64,000 bases of DNA from Candidatus Poribacteria bacterium (GTDB taxonomy: Bacteria > Poribacteria > WGA-4E > WGA-3G). Below are positions 9,193 to 17,576 of the stretch, in pieces. A program made the position numbers and the translations under genes. The notes under the pieces were generated by a model. It was not told the DNA's origin, made no database searches, and worked only from the letters and a program-made list of their open reading frames with translations. The first letter of the stretch is position 1, and each line of letters begins with the position of its first letter. The stretch spans positions 109,333 to 173,332 of the forward strand of contig JAPPES010000158.1 in NCBI GenBank assembly GCA_028824125.1, given 5' to 3'.

Positions 9193-9784
9193 ATGTCACA
9201 ACCCGACATCCTTCAAACCATCCTCAAAGACAGCAATTACCACCTTGACCTATTCAAAGAGACCGAAATACAGGATTTACGCCAAAAGGTGGAAGGCAGC
9301 GAGAAACCTGGTATTTACTGAAGAACTGTACGCAGAGATTGCGGAACACCAACCGAAACAGGGAGAAATCCTTCTCAGTAAGGATGCAACCCCTGGCATA
9401 GCCCACTATTTGCGCGAAGCACCCGACAAGATGATTCCTGCTGGCGGCATACTCCGATTGAAAAGCAAATCCGATAGAATCAATAACGAATACTTAACGC
9501 TGGTGCTTAATTCTATTTTGACACAAGAACAGGTAAATCGTGATGTGGGAGACTCTGTAATTCTGCATTGGCGACCAGATCAAGTTGCAAGTACAGTTAT
9601 TCCCATTCTACCTCAAGAGAAACAGACAGAAATTCATGAAAAAGTGCTTGAATCTTTTAACTTACGTAAGCGCGCAAAAGACCTTTTGGAACATGCCAAA
9701 CGCGCCGTTGAAATTGCTATTGAGCAGGACGAACAGGCTGCTATTGAGTGGTTGGAGTCTGTTTCGGAAAAGGGTGATATTTAG
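9193..9784 (+). pseudogene. type I restriction-modification relic (5' methylase/HsdR-N start fused out of frame to hsdS 3' end)
   Basis: Two gene fragments meet in different frames. From the ATG at 9193, 42 codons encode MSQPDILQTILKDSN and LDLFKETEIQDLRQKV before a TGA at 9319. This resembles the start of type I systems whose methylase carries an HsdR-N-like domain. From about 9300 another frame encodes LVFTEELYAEIAEHQPKQG, then VILHWRPDQVASTVIPILP and a long helix LRKRAKDLLEHAKRAVEIAI, ending at 9784. This is the second target-recognition half of a specificity subunit with its conserved helix. The middle (most of hsdM and the start of hsdS) is missing, which fits a single large deletion. 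No methylase or nuclease catalytic motif survives, so the locus is inactive. Confidence 0.7.
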
Positions 9785-9799
9785 CGTTTATGAATGCGA

Positions 9800-9828
9800 T
9801 TGACATATACAACACATCAATGTATAAT
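9800..9828 (+). promoter_or_regulatory. consensus sigma-70 promoter for the ATPase/DUF4276 pair
   Basis: TTGACA at 9800-9805, exactly 17 bases, TATAAT at 9823-9828: both hexamers are perfect. It is followed by AGGAGGTGA at 9844-9852 and the ATG at 9859, giving an untranslated leader of about 25 bases. This is the strongest combined promoter and ribosome binding site in the window. Confidence 0.85.
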
Positions 9829-9858
9829 TATTAGGAAGAAAATAGGAGGTGAATAACG

Positions 9859-11040
9859 ATGTCTGGAAGAAAAGCATTTTTAGAAAAAATACACATAAAA
9901 AACTATCTGAGTTTACGGGATGTTACACTTCCTTTCAAACCGTTGACCGTGCTTGTCGGACCGAATGCAAGCGGAAAAACAAATGCGTTGGCCGCATTGT
10001 TACACCTTAGGATGACAATAGTTCATGAAGAATTCGCCTCAGGTGAATTCAAACGGGCTTCCCTATGGGCAGGTGAAGCACAAAAAACCTCTTTTCATTT
10101 ACAGACAAAAATAGAAGAAAACCGAACCCGATACCACTTAGAGATAAAACCGAAACCCGATTTTTCTTATTTTTCAGAACAATTATTGGTTAATGATGTA
10201 AAAGTTATTTCAATTCAAGATGGGTATGGAGTAATCCGAGATGAACATGGCGAGAATGAGACACCATATAACTCCAATAAACCCGCCTTAGGATCAGCTG
10301 GAAATTACGGGAACAAACCGATTACACGCTCATTAGCTGAGTTTATGAGAGGATGGAAATTTTACGATTTTTCAACAGACATTATACGCAATAGCCTTAT
10401 GGCATTCTCACATGAAGAAAAAGAAATTCGAGAATCTTCTAAACTTGAGATTCTTGGTAAGGAGTTACCAGAAGTTCTTTGGAACTTGCATAAGAATTCG
10501 CCTGAGAATTTTCGAAATGTCAGTGATTCCCTCGCCACAAGCACAAATCGCAAAATAGGCTACTGTCCAATTGATGGACAAAACCAACTTTGTCTATTGG
10601 AAGGATACAAAAATCCTATTCCGTTGCATAGTGCATCTGATGGCATTTTGCGTTTGATTACATATAACACCCTGCTCAACGAACCTGAATTGCCGCCATT
10701 TATTGCTATTGAAGAACCGGAGCGAAACCTACATCCTGGTGCCCTATCTGACATCGCACATGTGCTTGAGCAAATTGCTAAATATTCTCAGGTCATTATT
10801 ACAACCCACAGTTCACAACTGCTTGGTGCATTTAATTCAGCAAGTTTGTCGGATTCACTTGGTGTTTTACTGTTACGCAACCGTCCGGGTTTCGGTACAG
10901 AGGCACTCAATCTTGAGGATTACCGCGCCAAAAAGAAGGCACTTGATGGTTGGATTGCAGATTTCGGGATTGGTAGTGCTGTCTTTGATAGCGGACTCCT
11001 GCCTGACGAAATGGAGGGGACATCCGAATGCCAAGCATAA
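9859..11040 (+). CDS. ABC/OLD-type AAA ATPase (AAA_21-like), candidate defence ATPase
   Basis: 393 aa. Residues 10-30 (IHIKNYLSLRDVTLPF) and Walker A GPNASGKT at 34-41 mark an SMC/RecF/OLD-like ATPase. The ABC-type Walker B IAIEEPERNLHP lies near residue 285 and the switch histidine THSSQLL near 317. No nuclease domain is seen within the protein itself. The stop codon overlaps the next gene, DUF4276, by 13 bases, so the two are translated together. By analogy with OLD/Gabija/PARIS-type pairs (ATPase plus Toprim-like effector) it probably senses or controls the partner. It sits beside a dead restriction system, consistent with a small defence island. The defence role is inferred. Confidence 0.85.
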   Translation: MSGRKAFLEKIHIKNYLSLRDVTLPFKPLTVLVGPNASGKTNALAALLHLRMTIVHEEFASGEFKRASLWAGEAQKTSFHLQTKIEENRTRYHLEIKPKPDFSYFSEQLLVNDVKVISIQDGYGVIRDEHGENETPYNSNKPALGSAGNYGNKPITRSLAEFMRGWKFYDFSTDIIRNSLMAFSHEEKEIRESSKLEILGKELPEVLWNLHKNSPENFRNVSDSLATSTNRKIGYCPIDGQNQLCLLEGYKNPIPLHSASDGILRLITYNTLLNEPELPPFIAIEEPERNLHPGALSDIAHVLEQIAKYSQVIITTHSSQLLGAFNSASLSDSLGVLLLRNRPGFGTEALNLEDYRAKKKALDGWIADFGIGSAVFDSGLLPDEMEGTSECQA

Positions 11041-11738
11041 GAATCTGGACTTTGGAGTCAGACAACGATGCGAAGGCAGTCAAGTGTTTGGCACATAAGT
11101 TGGTCGCATTTTTGCAACTTGGACCGATGTCAATTGACACCACTGGCAGACTTAAACCCCCAACACGACTCAGGGATGCTATTCGAATTTTGCTTGAAGA
11201 TGAGGACTGTGTTATTTTAATCATTGACCGAGACGGACCGATAGCACACCATGAAAGATTACAACAACCGAATTCTCTAATAAATCAAATTAAACAGATA
11301 GTCAATGACCGTGATTTTGTTGATAGAGTTTTTCTCGTAGAAGCAGTACAAGAACTTGAGGCGTGGTTGCTCATCGATTGTCTCGGTATCTTTTGTTATT
11401 ACGCAACCAAACGCGCCCAGTTCAGGGAAAACTGTCGCAGTAAAGTCTCAGCAAACCAACCTCTCAAACGATTAGCTGACCGTTATCAGAAAGGGAATAC
11501 AGAGAACATCGTTGAAGCAGAACAAGGCGGGCGCGGAGCGAAAGAATACCTAACCGAGTTTTCTGAAAGAGTCCTCCGAGTACTGAATCCTAACCTCACA
11601 CAAAGGAACATTGACCGTGAAAAATACCAGGAAACGCGATCTCCTGAAGTAGCCGAACATATTGAGATCAACAAAGAAACTTTGCAGCGCAATAATTCTC
11701 TCAAAAAACTCGGTGATGTGATAGCGCAATTCCAGTGA
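11028..11738 (+). CDS. DUF4276-like (Toprim-related) protein, partner of the AAA ATPase
   Basis: 236 aa. It has the DUF4276 layout: an N-terminal strand with an acidic residue (E10 in TLESDNDAK), a LIIDRDG motif (D67 and D69) reminiscent of the Toprim DxD, and QELEAWLLID (109-118), the most typical piece of this family. These acidic residues could bind metal for nuclease action. The ATG overlaps the ATPase stop by 13 bases and has GGAGG upstream inside the ATPase gene. Downstream lies a MITE and no terminator. Function unproven; an ATPase-controlled nuclease is the best guess. Confidence 0.78.
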   Translation: MPSIRIWTLESDNDAKAVKCLAHKLVAFLQLGPMSIDTTGRLKPPTRLRDAIRILLEDEDCVILIIDRDGPIAHHERLQQPNSLINQIKQIVNDRDFVDRVFLVEAVQELEAWLLIDCLGIFCYYATKRAQFRENCRSKVSANQPLKRLADRYQKGNTENIVEAEQGGRGAKEYLTEFSERVLRVLNPNLTQRNIDREKYQETRSPEVAEHIEINKETLQRNNSLKKLGDVIAQFQ

Positions 11739-11847
11739 AGCGTAACATAATGCTGAGTAAATGGTCACCAACGCCGAATACGTTATAATGTATGAACTTT
11801 AATAGCGTGGTATGGATATTCCATTATACTTTTCCTGTAACCTATAT

Positions 11848-12005
11848 TAACCCAAGTTGCTACCTATAAGTTTTTAGACATGGAAACACCGTCTTTAATG
11901 AACAATATGCGGATAATTAGCCAATATTTGTAGAGCAAACTGTCAGTTTGCGGACTCATAAGCACAATCTAACAGATTGTGCTACAAAGGTGGCAACTTA
12001 GGTTA
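11848..12005. mobile_element. MITE-like element, family A (copy 1)
   Basis: 158 bp with imperfect terminal inverted repeats of about 17 bp: TAACCCAAGTTGCTACC at 11848-11864 and the inverse of TAACCTAAGTTGCCACC at the right end, two mismatches. Inside are short palindromes of the form GCACAATCTaacAGATTGTGC. The copy at 42239-42391 shares the ends and much of the body, and a fragment lies near 60033-60110. There is no reading frame, so it would be moved in trans. Confidence 0.7.
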
Positions 12006-12280
12006 TATTATCATATCAAAAACCTTCTGGAATGCGCCAAACGCGCTGTGGGAATTAACTGGGATAAAAGCATACCTTTCCGCGCTCTCCGAAATTCTGA
12101 CAAAATGAAATCGGGGTTGGAACCCGCTGAATACCACACGGGGAATCATGGCGAATACCGGACGCGTATTCGCCCAATGGCATTCATACCGTTGATTTGG
12201 CGTATTCAGCGTTGATTCCCTCCAACAAAGATGGAAAAGTTAATGCCAAAAACTTTACACACTCCTAAAAGCATATTTTC
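12006..12280. other. intergenic: possible hsdS helix fragment and a palindromic repeat
   Basis: Directly after the MITE, bases of about 12010-12060 can be read as HIKNLLECAKRAVGI, close to the RAKDLLEHAKRAVEI helix of the specificity-subunit relic at 9700. It may be a second fragment of the same kind. From about 12120 there is a repeat containing GAATACC, ACGCGTATTCGCC and CATTCATACCGTTGATTT, which recurs near 40840, 45350, 55950 and 57190. No gene is supported. Confidence 0.4.
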
Positions 12281-12309
12281 TTGACTTTTCCACCAATTTG
12301 TGATATTAT
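12281..12309 (+). promoter_or_regulatory. promoter of tRNA-Pro (and perhaps hom)
   Basis: TTGACT at 12281-12286, 17 bases, TATTAT at 12304-12309, with a TG at 12301-12302 giving an extended -10. The transcript would start about 17 bases before the tRNA. Confidence 0.7.
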
Positions 12310-12332
12310 TAAACGGATAATTAAATTGAAAA

Positions 12333-12406
12333 CGGGGCGTGGCGCAGTCCGGAAGCGCGCTTGAATGGGGTTCAAGAGGTCGCTGGTTCGAATCCAGTCG
12401 CCCCGA
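12333..12406 (+). tRNA. tRNA-Pro (anticodon GGG)
   Basis: A 74-base cloverleaf: acceptor CGGGGCG pairs perfectly with CGCCCCG, with discriminator A at 12406. The D arm begins GCGC, the anticodon stem is CTTGA/TCAAG with loop ATGGGGT (anticodon GGG), and the T arm has the TTCGAAT loop. The C1-G72 pair is the hallmark of bacterial tRNA-Pro. CCA is not encoded. hom begins 61 bases downstream. A small hairpin (GCAGCGA with TCGCTGC, near 12420-12450) lies between but lacks a clear T tract. Confidence 0.93.
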
Positions 12407-12467
12407 TTTGATGGGCGTTGCAGCGAGTCGATAGACTGTTCGCTGCCCAGTTTCAGTTAATGAACTC

Positions 12468-13814
12468 ATGAGAAGAGAGGCAGTTGTAGTCGTGGATAAA
12501 TCGTGTATTAATATAGGCATTTTAGGATGGGGAACAGTCGGCACCGGTGTTTCCAAGATTCTAATAAATCAGAATACGCTCATATCTAAAAACAGTGGCA
12601 TCCAATTATGCCTAAAAAAAGTTGTGAAACGGACACTTCCGGCTTCACGCGAAGGCATAGAACTCCCCACTGACTGTCTAACGACTGATCCCGTTGAAGT
12701 TGTTGACAACCCCGAAATTGATATTGTCGTGGAACTCATCGGTGGTGTTTCCGAGGCACATTCACTCATCACCCGTGCAATCCAAAATGGTAAGCACGTT
12801 GTGACAGCAAACAAAGCTCTCTTGGCAGAACACGGAGGTGAATTGTTCCAATTAGCGCAGAAACATCAGGTAAGCCTTAACTTTGAGGCAAGCACCGCAG
12901 GGGGCATCCCAATTATTAAAACCCTCCAAGAAAGTTTCACCGCTAACCAAATTCAATCCATTTACGGCATTGTTAACGGCACTTGCAACTACATGCTGAC
13001 TGAAATGAATGAACGTGGTGTTGATTTTGCCGATGTGCTTGCAGATGCTCAAGAGAAAGGTTACGCTGAGGCAGACCCAACACTTGATATTGAAGGAATT
13101 GATGCTGCCCAGAAACTAACACTTCTTATCGCGCTCGCCTACGGCGTGAATCTCTCAGTTGACCAATTCCATGTTGAAGGTATCACAGACATTTCTCAGA
13201 AAGAGATTCAGTATGCACATGAACTCGGTTATGTAATCAAACTGCTCGCCATTGCGAAGTTAACCGATGACAACCGTGTGGAAGCGCGCGTACATCCGAC
13301 ACTCCTGCCAGAGCGAAGTTTATTAGCGAACGTCGGTGGCGCATTTAATGCTGTGTGCGTTATCGGATCGGCTGTTGGTCCAACACTCTTTTATGGACAG
13401 GGGGCTGGCGAAATGCCTACTGCAAGTGCTGTCGTAGCAGATATTATTGATGCCGCAAAATCTATCCAGGGGGGCGTGAGTTCACCAATCTCTCAAGCAT
13501 GGCTTGCAGATTCGCAGCCTGAAATTACTCTCTGTTCTATTGACGATATTGAGACACGCTACTACCTCCGTTTTGTTGTGATTGATCGCCCGGGAGTTTT
13601 AGCAAGCATTGGAAGCATATTAGGAAACCATAACATCAGTATTGCCTCAGTTATTCAAAAAGAACCCCACGGCACCGATACCGTTTCACTCATGATGTTA
13701 ACACATCAGGCGCGAGAGAAAAATATGAAAGCCGCGCTTAAACAGATTTACACGCTTGAAGTTGTCAAAGGGAACGCGAAACTTATCAGAATTGAAGAAG
13801 AAGTAGCTTTTTAA
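12468..13814 (+). CDS. hom: homoserine dehydrogenase with C-terminal ACT domain
   Basis: NAD(P)H-dependent reduction of aspartate semialdehyde to homoserine, the branch point to threonine and methionine. 448 aa: Rossmann start INIGILGWGTVGTG near residue 14, the family signature around YAEADPTLDIEGIDAAQKL near 200, and an ACT domain from about 360 (FVVIDRPGVLASIGSILG) for feedback by threonine. A GTG at 12492, about 11 bases after AGAGAGG, would also give a good N-terminus (440 aa); the ATG at 12468 has no clear ribosome binding site, so the start is uncertain. It is followed at 17 bases by the DUF177 gene. Confidence 0.93.
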   Translation: MRREAVVVVDKSCINIGILGWGTVGTGVSKILINQNTLISKNSGIQLCLKKVVKRTLPASREGIELPTDCLTTDPVEVVDNPEIDIVVELIGGVSEAHSLITRAIQNGKHVVTANKALLAEHGGELFQLAQKHQVSLNFEASTAGGIPIIKTLQESFTANQIQSIYGIVNGTCNYMLTEMNERGVDFADVLADAQEKGYAEADPTLDIEGIDAAQKLTLLIALAYGVNLSVDQFHVEGITDISQKEIQYAHELGYVIKLLAIAKLTDDNRVEARVHPTLLPERSLLANVGGAFNAVCVIGSAVGPTLFYGQGAGEMPTASAVVADIIDAAKSIQGGVSSPISQAWLADSQPEITLCSIDDIETRYYLRFVVIDRPGVLASIGSILGNHNISIASVIQKEPHGTDTVSLMMLTHQAREKNMKAALKQIYTLEVVKGNAKLIRIEEEVAF

Positions 13815-13831
13815 GTCCAACAGACAAAACA

Positions 13832-14452
13832 ATGAAAGACACGTTGGTTTTTGACGCAAGAAACATTCAAGACGGGGTCTTCAATAATCATGAAGTAGAA
13901 ATCCCGACTTCGCAGCTTGAATTGGATCTTGAGGATGTCCGATTTATCAGTCCAGTGCGGGGCACCGTTCAACTACTCCGGCACAACGAGGATGATGTTT
14001 ATGTCAAAGCTGATATATTCACGGATGTTGAAATGCAATGCGGTAGGTGTCTTGAACCTTTTGAAGAGGACATCACAGCAACTTTTGAATTGCAATTCAT
14101 GCCAACTAACAATCCCGAAGAGATTGAATCGGGAGGGATTGCAGATGGAGAACGTTACTATGATGGTGAAACTTTTGACATCTCTGAAGATGCCCGACAA
14201 GCATTAATAATTCAGATACCAGTTTGGCCTCTCTGCTCACAGGCCTGTGAAGGTTTATGCTATGGATGCGGTATAAATCTAAATGAGGAACATTGTATTT
14301 GTCAAAATACAGATGATATTGAATCTGAAGAAACGCTCGATGTAAACTCACCTTTTGCAGTGCTACCACAGTTGTTAGAGACAGCAAAGTCGGAAAGTAA
14401 ATCGAAAAACCGTAAGGAGATAATTTCTAAAAATGGCACATCCAAAACGTAA
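13832..14452 (+). CDS. DUF177 (YceD-family) protein
   Basis: 206 aa. YceD-family proteins sit next to rpmF across bacteria and are linked with 23S rRNA accumulation. Here CGRCLEPFEEDI (Cys70, Cys73) is the family core motif. A second cluster, CSQACEGLCYGCG (135-147), is the typical C-terminal Cys-rich end. Its last 20 bases overlap the rpmF start, so the two are translationally coupled. The C-terminus is rich in Lys and Ser. The ribosome binding site before ATG 13832 is weak. Confidence 0.88.
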   Translation: MKDTLVFDARNIQDGVFNNHEVEIPTSQLELDLEDVRFISPVRGTVQLLRHNEDDVYVKADIFTDVEMQCGRCLEPFEEDITATFELQFMPTNNPEEIESGGIADGERYYDGETFDISEDARQALIIQIPVWPLCSQACEGLCYGCGINLNEEHCICQNTDDIESEETLDVNSPFAVLPQLLETAKSESKSKNRKEIISKNGTSKT

Positions 14453-14621
14453 AACATCAAAATCTAAAAAAAGAATGCGGAGAAGTCATCATGCACTCCG
14501 GAACCAAGTTATCACAGATTGCTTATATTGTGGAGAAATGATGGTTTCACACCGCGTCTGCACACATTGTGGGCACTATAAAGGGAGATCAGTTCTAAAG
14601 TCTACAGAAGAACAACTGTAG
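14433..14621 (+). CDS. rpmF: 50S ribosomal protein L32
   Basis: 62 aa, the usual size. Starts MAHPKRKTSKSKKRMRRSHH, the invariant basic N-terminus of L32, followed by a zinc ribbon with Cys30, Cys33, Cys43 and Cys46. AAGGAG lies upstream inside the DUF177 gene. In many genomes rpmF is followed by plsX and then fabH; here fabH follows directly and plsX is absent. Confidence 0.97.
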   Translation: MAHPKRKTSKSKKRMRRSHHALRNQVITDCLYCGEMMVSHRVCTHCGHYKGRSVLKSTEEQL

Positions 14622-14705
14622 ATAAGAAGCCAGCGTCTCAATTCTCGCCGATGACCTCACACGTTTGTGTTGATTCTTCTAAATCGGCTAAAAGGATTCT
14701 TCAGC

Positions 14706-15698
14706 ATGGACCGATATGCATCAATTATAGGGACAGGTTCTTATCTACCTGAAACCGTTTTAACCAATTTTGATCTCGAAAAAATGGTGGATACCAGCGA
14801 CGAATGGATTCGCCAACGCACAGGGATTGTTGAGAGACGAATCGCAGAAGACGACATCGCTACTTCGGACCTCAGTGTGCAAGCGGCACGATTAGCTATA
14901 AAAAAAGCACAAATTGACCCACTTGAAATAGAGATGATTCTCGTCGCTACTGTTACACCCGACACATTTTTTCCATCAACCGCTTGTTATGTGCAGAAAG
15001 GTATTGGCGCAAAAAACGCTTCTGCGATGGATATATCCGCAGCATGTGCTGGATTTTTATATGGGCTTGATTTAGCAAATGGCTTGATTATATCTGGGCA
15101 ATATGATACTATACTTGTTGTCGGTGGTGAGGTTTTTAACAATATCGTTGATTGGAACGATAGAAACACGTGTGTTCTTTTTGGAGATGGTGCAGGTGCT
15201 GCTGTTGTCCAAGCAACCGAAGAACCGAAAGGAATTCTCGCTTCTTATATCGGGTCTGATGGTGACTATGCAGCAGACATTAGCCTACTCGGCATACCTG
15301 CTGGCGGATCAAGAATGCCAGTAACATCAGAAGCAATTGACCAGAATCTGAATAAAATTCAGATGAATGGTCGAGAAGTTTTCAAACTTGGGGTTCGGCT
15401 CATGCCTGAAGCAGCAGAACGCGCACTGCAAAAGGCAAATGTCAGCGTTGATGACGTTGATCTATTAATACCACACCAAGCGAATTTACGCATTATTGAA
15501 GCAGTAGGGCAGCGGCTCGGTGTGCCACGAGAAAAAGTATATGTAAACGTTGACAAATATGGTAACACTTCCGCAGCAACGGTAATCATCGCATTAGACG
15601 AAGCGATTCAAGATGGACGCGCAAAACCGGGTGACCTGATATTGCTCGTAACTTTCGGTGCTGGCTTGACGTGGGGAAGCACGCTCTTACGGTTGTAA
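14706..15698 (+). CDS. fabH: beta-ketoacyl-ACP synthase III
   Basis: Condenses acetyl-CoA with malonyl-ACP to start fatty acid synthesis. From ATG 14706 the protein is 330 aa, the normal length, and begins with the typical YASIIGTGSYLPE. AAAAGGA upstream supports this start over a GTG at 14667 that would add 13 unconserved residues. The catalytic Cys114 lies in ISAACAGFLYG, the His in PHQANLRI, and the Asn in YGNTSAA: the complete Cys-His-Asn triad of KAS III. fabD begins on the base after its stop. Confidence 0.95.
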   Translation: MDRYASIIGTGSYLPETVLTNFDLEKMVDTSDEWIRQRTGIVERRIAEDDIATSDLSVQAARLAIKKAQIDPLEIEMILVATVTPDTFFPSTACYVQKGIGAKNASAMDISAACAGFLYGLDLANGLIISGQYDTILVVGGEVFNNIVDWNDRNTCVLFGDGAGAAVVQATEEPKGILASYIGSDGDYAADISLLGIPAGGSRMPVTSEAIDQNLNKIQMNGREVFKLGVRLMPEAAERALQKANVSVDDVDLLIPHQANLRIIEAVGQRLGVPREKVYVNVDKYGNTSAATVIIALDEAIQDGRAKPGDLILLVTFGAGLTWGSTLLRL

Positions 15699-16637
15699 AT
15701 GACGCAAATCGCCTTTATTTTTCCAGGACAGGGTTCACAGAAAGTTGGCATGGGAGCTGAATTGGCAGAGACCTATCCAGTTGCCAAAAATGTTTTTGAT
15801 GAAGCAAATAATTTCTTACAGAGACCATTAAGCCAACTCTGTTTTGAGGGACCGGAAGCAGAATTAAAGCAGACAGAAAACACACAACTTGCTATTTTGA
15901 CGTGTAGTATCGCGACACTGAGAGTACTTACACAATTAGGGATTGTGCCACAGGTTGTGGCAGGACACAGTTTAGGGGAATATTCCGCGCTTGTAGCATC
16001 TGGTGTTCTTGAGTTCGCAGATGCATTACGATTGGTGGGTGCCCGCGCACAGTTTATGGCAGAAGCAGGTGAAGAACAGAACGGCACAATGGCTGCTATC
16101 CTCGGAATGGAAGTAAAGCAGCTTGAACACTTTTGTGGGGAAGCTGATGGTGTAGTGAAGATCGCCAATTACAACTGCCCTGGACAATTGGTTATTTCGG
16201 GAGAAGTTGATGCTGTCAACAAGGTCGTTGCTCTCGCTTCGGACGAAATTGGTGCAAGACGGTGTCGTCTTTTACCAGTAAGTGGTGCTTTTCATTCACC
16301 ACTGATGGAATCAGCGCAACAGAAGTTTCAATCTGTTCTCGACTCGGTAAAGCTAAATCCACCGCAAATTGATATAGCGATGAACGTAACAGGCGAGTTT
16401 GCAACGGATTTGGATAACATTAAATATCTACTTTTTCAACAGATAACCGAACCCGTTCAATGGGAAAAAACGTTACGCGCTATTGATAAAACAGGAATCA
16501 CAAATTTTGTTGAGGTAGGACCGGGAAAGGTTTTATCTGGTTTAGTGAAACGGACACTGCCCGAAAGTGCCACCTTGAACGTTGAAGATGTTGAGACACT
16601 TTTACTCGTAACAGATGAATATGGGAATGGTGGATAA
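15699..16637 (+). CDS. fabD: malonyl-CoA:ACP transacylase
   Basis: Loads malonyl groups on the acyl carrier protein. 312 aa. FPGQGSQKVGMG at residues 8-19 forms the oxyanion region, GHSLGEYSAL (89-98) holds nucleophile Ser91, and GAFHSPLM near residue 200 gives the catalytic His. The ATG abuts the fabH stop (TAAATG), and the end abuts or overlaps fabG, so fabH-fabD-fabG are tightly coupled. Confidence 0.96.
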   Translation: MTQIAFIFPGQGSQKVGMGAELAETYPVAKNVFDEANNFLQRPLSQLCFEGPEAELKQTENTQLAILTCSIATLRVLTQLGIVPQVVAGHSLGEYSALVASGVLEFADALRLVGARAQFMAEAGEEQNGTMAAILGMEVKQLEHFCGEADGVVKIANYNCPGQLVISGEVDAVNKVVALASDEIGARRCRLLPVSGAFHSPLMESAQQKFQSVLDSVKLNPPQIDIAMNVTGEFATDLDNIKYLLFQQITEPVQWEKTLRAIDKTGITNFVEVGPGKVLSGLVKRTLPESATLNVEDVETLLLVTDEYGNGG

Positions 16638-16638
16638 A

Positions 16639-17415
16639 ATGGATGCGACAACAAATCAGTCTGTCTTCAAAGAAGATATGCTAAGCGGAAAAACTGCGAT
16701 TGTAACAGGTGCATCGCGCGGTATCGGTGCAGCAATTGCTCACAGATTATGTGAAGTCGGCGCAAATGTCGTAATCTGCTCGCGTTCCGCCGAAAGTGTC
16801 TCCCAAACCGCTGCTGTCTTGAAAGACAAAGGCTATTCTACACACGCAATAGCTGCTGACATTTCTAAAAAGGAAGATGTTGAAACACTTGTTGAAACAA
16901 CACTCGAACAGTTTTCGCAAATTGATATCCTTGTCAATAACGCTGGAATCACACGTGATATGTTGCTGATGCGTCTAAAAGACGAAGACTGGGAGGCAGT
17001 TTTACAGACAAACTTGACTGGAACAATGTATTGCACCCGCGCAGTTCTGCGTCCTATGATACGCCAGAAAAGTGGACGCATTATCAACATCTCATCAGTT
17101 ATCGGTTTAATGGGGAATGCAGGACAGGCAAGTTATGCCGCAGCGAAAGCTGGCATGATAGGTTTAACAAAAACAACAGCAAAAGAGGTTGGAACACGCG
17201 GCATCACCGTAAACGCTATTGCGCCCGGATTTATTACAACCGACATGACAGCAGCAATACCTGAAGAATTTCAAAAAAAAGCACTTGAACTTATTCCATT
17301 ACAGAACTTTGGTGCCCCGGAAGATGTCGCAGACCTTGTCTGCTTTTTGGCATCCGAAGCAGCACGTTATATCACCGGTCAAACCTTACAGGTTGATGGC
17401 GGCATGGTGATGTAA
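16639..17415 (+). CDS. fabG: 3-oxoacyl-ACP reductase
   Basis: NADPH-dependent SDR reductase of the elongation cycle. TGASRGIG binds the cofactor, NNAG follows, and the catalytic set is Ser in ISSVIG plus YAAAK. The end TLQVDGGMVM is the usual FabG terminus. The start is uncertain. The longest frame begins at 16615 inside fabD. ATG 16639, one base after the fabD stop with GGTGG upstream, gives 258 aa. ATG 16678 would give the most typical length (245 aa). Confidence 0.93.
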   Translation: MDATTNQSVFKEDMLSGKTAIVTGASRGIGAAIAHRLCEVGANVVICSRSAESVSQTAAVLKDKGYSTHAIAADISKKEDVETLVETTLEQFSQIDILVNNAGITRDMLLMRLKDEDWEAVLQTNLTGTMYCTRAVLRPMIRQKSGRIINISSVIGLMGNAGQASYAAAKAGMIGLTKTTAKEVGTRGITVNAIAPGFITTDMTAAIPEEFQKKALELIPLQNFGAPEDVADLVCFLASEAARYITGQTLQVDGGMVM

Positions 17416-17576
17416 CTTCAACATAAAACCTGTAGAACCAGTTATGCTCGTATTCTCATATAAAAACAAAGAGATAGCGACATAAGTTACGGAAACTACA
17501 CTGTCACAGAGCCAATTGGCAACTGTGCCTAAAATACACTAATAATGAAAAGAGGGGACTCTCAGAAAACGTTTCC

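Noticed and set aside
12407..12467. Terminator between tRNA-Pro and hom
   Set aside because: A short hairpin is present but no T tract follows, so read-through into hom is as likely.
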